Shown here piece by piece: positions 4,841-7,392 of a stretch of 7,392 nt of DNA; position 1 is the stretch's first letter; every line of letters begins with the position of its first letter. The stretch is from Parachlamydiaceae bacterium (GTDB taxonomy: Bacteria; Chlamydiota; Chlamydiia; Chlamydiales; Parachlamydiaceae), in NCBI GenBank assembly GCA_003164155.1, contig PLSG01000378.1:1-7392 (forward strand). Direction: 5' to 3'. The notes beneath the pieces were generated by a model. The model was given only the letters and a program-made list of their open reading frames with translations, made no database searches and was not told the DNA's origin. Position numbers and translations under genes: made by a program.

Positions 4841-7392
4841 GCGCCCATAGCTATTGTAGGTATGGGATGCCGTTTTCCAGGCGGTGCCAATGATCCTGAA
4901 ACCTTTTGGCAGTTACTAGCTGAAGGCTTCGATGGAATTAGCGAAGTGCCCAAAGCGCGCTGGGATGTCAACGCCTACTATGATCCTGACCCGGAAGCTC
5001 CAGGTAAAATGTATACGCGCTTCGGAGGCTTTTTACATGTGCCGGTAGATCAATTTGACGCGGAGTTTTTTGGCATCAGCCCCCGCGAAGCCAAGTTTAT
5101 GGATCCTCAGCAAAGGATTCTGCTAGAGGTAGCCTGGGAGGCCCTTGAAAATGGAGGAATCAATCCTAAAGAGCTAGAAAAATCGCCCACGGGTGTGTTC
5201 ATTGGAGTTTGTACACATGATTACAATAACCTGCTGGAAAAATCTGAATCTGAAGCAGATTTTAATGCCTATGTAGAGACAGGCACCTCCAATAGTGTCC
5301 TAGCGGGTAGACTAGCCTATTTTCTTGGCCTTCAAGGTCCTTGCATGGCATTAGACACGGCCTGCTCATCTTCACTAGTAGCCATTCATCAGGCATGCCT
5401 CAGCTTGCATACCGGAGAATGCCATATAGCGCTGGCAGGTGGGGTCAATCTCATTTTGGCGCCAGAAGTTTGCATTAATTTTTGTAAGGCCAAAATGTTA
5501 GCGGCAGACCGCCGCTGCAAAACGTTCGATGCTACTGCCGATGGCTACGTCCGCGGGGAAGGGTGTGGCGTGGTTGTGCTTAAAAAACTAGCCGATGCGC
5601 AACGCGATGGCGATAGCATTCTAGCGCTGATAAAGGGCACGGCCATCAATCAAGATGGGGCAAGCGCAGGCTTAACCGTTCCAAATGGAAAAGCGCAAGT
5701 AGCTCTGCTGCGCGCGGCTTTAGAGAAGGCAAATGTGGAAGCGAAGGATATCCACTACATCGAAGCACATGGCACGGGCACTTCCGTGGGCGATCCGCTC
5801 GAGGTCCATGCCCTTGAAGAGGTTTTTAAAATCGGGAGAGAGCAAGCTAATCCCCTATGGATAAGTTCCGTAAAAACTAATATAGGGCACTTAGAGGGCG
5901 CCGCGGGAATTGCCGGCATGATTAAAATAATCTTAGCGCTTCAGCACTCAGCCATTCCTCCCCATGTGCATTTTCAACACCTTAACCCTCTGATAGCCCT
6001 GGATGCTATTCCGGCAAAAATCCCCTTAGAGACAATAGCTTGGCCAAGGGATGGCCAGCCTAGAAGAGCCGGCGTTAGTTCGTTTGGATTTAGCGGCACG
6101 AATGCGCATATCGTGATAGAAGAAGCTCCGATAAAAGTAAAACAACTTGAGATAATCAAGCGCCCCACTCACCTGCTGACTCTTTCCGCCAAAAGTGCGG
6201 CAGCGCTGTGCAAAGCAGTTGGGCAGTTTCAAAATTATCTCCAATCTCACCGTGCAGAAGATTTAGGCGATATCGCCTATACGGCAAATAGTGGGCGTGC
6301 ACATTTTGAGTTTAGACTGGCCATTGCCGCCCATACGCCAGCTGAACTAGCCTCCAAATTAGGTGCCTCAAACCTGGTAATCGCCCAAGCTCCCTCTCAA
6401 CCACCCAAAACAGCTTTTGTTTTCAGTGGAGAAGCAGCAGCTTATCCCCAAACGGGCAAGCTGCTATATGACACCCAGCCCGTGTTTAAAGAACATGTGG
6501 ATTTATGCGCCCAAATACTCGATAAATTGCTGGAAAAACATTCGAGCCAACTTCTCTTAGATAAACTCTTTGAAGTTGTAGGACAGCCCCATACGGCCGA
6601 TAAATCACTCTATACCATCCCCGTACTTTTTACTTGGGAATACGCCTTAGCCAAACTTTGGCAAAACTGGGGCATTGTCCCTAGTTGCCTCATGGGCCTA
6701 AACGCCGGCTGCTATGCGGCCGCTGTTATTTCGGGCACATTGAGCTTAGAAGATGGCTGTAAGCTGGTTGCGGCGCATGCACGCCTAGTTCAAAACCTCG
6801 CTCTTGATGCAGCTGGAGCATTGGCCGCGTCCTTGGAAGGGGAATTTCGCCAAATTGCCCAATCGCTTACCTATCACACACCTCACATCACCTGCATTTC
6901 CTCTTTAAATGGCGAAATAAACCCTAAAATAGACGCTAACTACTGGATAGAGCATCTTAGTCAACTTGAGAAAACAAATCATATCCTAGAATATCTGAGC
7001 GTACATAAATGTGAAATATGCTTGCAGATTGGCCTCCCTCCCCTTATGCCAGAAGGTGATACCCATAGCCTTCCGAAAGGCCTAAAATTGTGGCTGCCAA
7101 GTTTACGGACAGGTTGCGATGCTTGGGAAGTTCTTTTAGATAGCCTTTCAAAACTATATTTGCATGGCTCGCGCATCGACTGGCGAGGTTTTGATGCGCC
7201 TTATCATCGCCAAAAAATAGCGCTGCCCACTTATCCATTCCAACGCGAAAGTTACTGGTTAAGTACCCCAACTTCTTTCACTCACAAAAAGCTTCAAAAG
7301 CATGCAGAACATCCCCTTTTAGGCAATGCCCAGTACTCTCCATTGGAGGAGATCCTATTTGAAAGGGATTTAGATATCAATTTACTGACGTT
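4733..7392 (+). CDS. Type I modular polyketide synthase, 3'-partial: docking-KS-AT(inactive)-DH(start)
   Basis: This is the next PKS of the assembly line. Its frame is open from ATG 4733 to the window edge (886 complete codons). Residues 1-36 are a charged, probably coiled-coil N-terminal docking segment. The KS spans 37-466, from APIAIVGMG to GTNAHIVIEEAP. Its active-site Cys211 lies in DTACSSS, with His346 in EAHGTGT and His386 in the NIGHLEG motif. The spacings of 135 and 40 residues match active modular KSs, so this KS should accept a chain from the upstream ACP and condense it. A KS-AT linker (~467-559) is followed by a degenerate AT (560-843) lacking catalytic residues. HPLLG at 860 opens a DH, cut by the window before its catalytic His. 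ATG 4742 is an alternative start that loses only three residues. Later domains (ER, KR, ACP or TE) are unseen. The KS motifs resemble cis-AT PKSs of cyanobacteria and myxobacteria, which is judged from memory rather than a search. Confidence 0.96.
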   Translation, partial: MDFMDTDEDLRQSLQKAVLALQATRSELKSLKKQQSAPIAIVGMGCRFPGGANDPETFWQLLAEGFDGISEVPKARWDVNAYYDPDPEAPGKMYTRFGGFLHVPVDQFDAEFFGISPREAKFMDPQQRILLEVAWEALENGGINPKELEKSPTGVFIGVCTHDYNNLLEKSESEADFNAYVETGTSNSVLAGRLAYFLGLQGPCMALDTACSSSLVAIHQACLSLHTGECHIALAGGVNLILAPEVCINFCKAKMLAADRRCKTFDATADGYVRGEGCGVVVLKKLADAQRDGDSILALIKGTAINQDGASAGLTVPNGKAQVALLRAALEKANVEAKDIHYIEAHGTGTSVGDPLEVHALEEVFKIGREQANPLWISSVKTNIGHLEGAAGIAGMIKIILALQHSAIPPHVHFQHLNPLIALDAIPAKIPLETIAWPRDGQPRRAGVSSFGFSGTNAHIVIEEAPIKVKQLEIIKRPTHLLTLSAKSAAALCKAVGQFQNYLQSHRAEDLGDIAYTANSGRAHFEFRLAIAAHTPAELASKLGASNLVIAQAPSQPPKTAFVFSGEAAAYPQTGKLLYDTQPVFKEHVDLCAQILDKLLEKHSSQLLLDKLFEVVGQPHTADKSLYTIPVLFTWEYALAKLWQNWGIVPSCLMGLNAGCYAAAVISGTLSLEDGCKLVAAHARLVQNLALDAAGALAASLEGEFRQIAQSLTYHTPHITCISSLNGEINPKIDANYWIEHLSQLEKTNHILEYLSVHKCEICLQIGLPPLMPEGDTHSLPKGLKLWLPSLRTGCDAWEVLLDSLSKLYLHGSRIDWRGFDAPYHRQKIALPTYPFQRESYWLSTPTSFTHKKLQKHAEHPLLGNAQYSPLEEILFERDLDINLLT
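6176..7261 (+). repeat. Module-level paralogous repeat, copy 2 (KS-AT linker, AT remnant, post-AT linker)
   Basis: This 362-codon stretch is the partner of copy 1. Similarity continues past it into the DH start: HPLLG at 7310 here and at 978 in the first gene. The KS upstream of copy 2 has no visible partner only because the first gene's KS lies outside the window. Confidence 0.8.
6410..7261 (+). other. Degenerate, truncated acyltransferase domain AT2 plus post-AT linker
   Basis: This is homologous to AT1 (for example KLLYDTQPVFK, ALAKLWQNWGIVPS, LPTYPFQRESYWL) but broken differently. The first motif, GQGS in active ATs, reads GEAAA (residues 566-570), so the oxyanion-side Gln is Glu. GHSxG reads GLNAG (655-659), with Asn657 (AAC, one base from the Ser codon AGC) in place of Ser and Leu in place of His. 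The malonate-binding Arg position is His682. The nucleophile position lies 110 residues before Gly767 of the normally IGP segment (here IGLPP), against about 185-190 in active ATs. So about 75-80 residues, including the HAFH/YASH specificity and catalytic His motif, are gone. The YHTP...SSLNG strand region and ANYWIEHL are kept, unlike in AT1. The domain should be catalytically dead. Confidence 0.9.

Noticed and set aside
4733..7392. Classifying the locus outright as a classical trans-AT PKS
   Set aside because: The integrated AT remnants, post-AT linkers, domain order and KS motifs look cis-AT. Without a KS phylogeny or a discrete AT gene in view, trans-AT can only be a hypothesis.

Overview
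The window lies inside a bacterial type I modular polyketide synthase (PKS) locus. Two very large genes sit head to tail on the + strand, 29 bp apart, and both run off the window. There is no tRNA, rRNA, CRISPR array, insertion sequence or clear promoter or terminator. Everything outside the 29 bp gap (4704-4732) is coding.

Layout. (1) From the left edge to 4703 is the 3' part of a PKS gene. It encodes a KS-AT linker, a degenerate AT, DH, the structural (pseudo) half of a KR, ER, catalytic KR, ACP and a C-terminal docking tail. Its KS must lie upstream of the window. (2) From 4733 to the right edge is the 5' part of the next PKS gene. It encodes an N-terminal coiled-coil docking segment, a complete KS with an intact Cys/His/His triad, a KS-AT linker, a second degenerate AT, and the first residues of a DH. 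This second frame stays open to base 7392, so a caller that requires a stop codon would miss it.

How they work together. The C-terminal tail of protein 1 and the N-terminal coiled coil of protein 2 look like a docking pair that passes the growing chain from the ACP of protein 1 to the KS of protein 2. By domain content, module 1 is fully reducing (KR, then DH, then ER) and should leave a saturated two-carbon unit. Module 2 has at least KS, an AT remnant and DH.

Main point of interest. Both AT domains have lost the residues needed to load an extender unit. The GHSxG serine is Gly in AT1 and Asn in AT2, the histidine before it is Gln or Leu, and the malonate-binding Arg position is His in both. 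Both also carry large in-frame deletions that remove the region of the second catalytic His. The KS, DH, ER, KR and ACP motifs are otherwise essentially intact and the frames are open. This looks like selective loss of cis AT function in an assembly line of ordinary cis-AT architecture. It fits complementation by an AT acting in trans, though early decay of the pathway cannot be excluded.

Organism. No taxonomic marker is present. Base composition is moderate, clearly not the high GC of actinomycetes or myxobacteria. The KS and domain style resembles the cis-AT PKSs of cyanobacteria and myxobacteria. A symbiotic or host-associated bacterium with an eroding or re-wired PKS is possible, but that is inference only.
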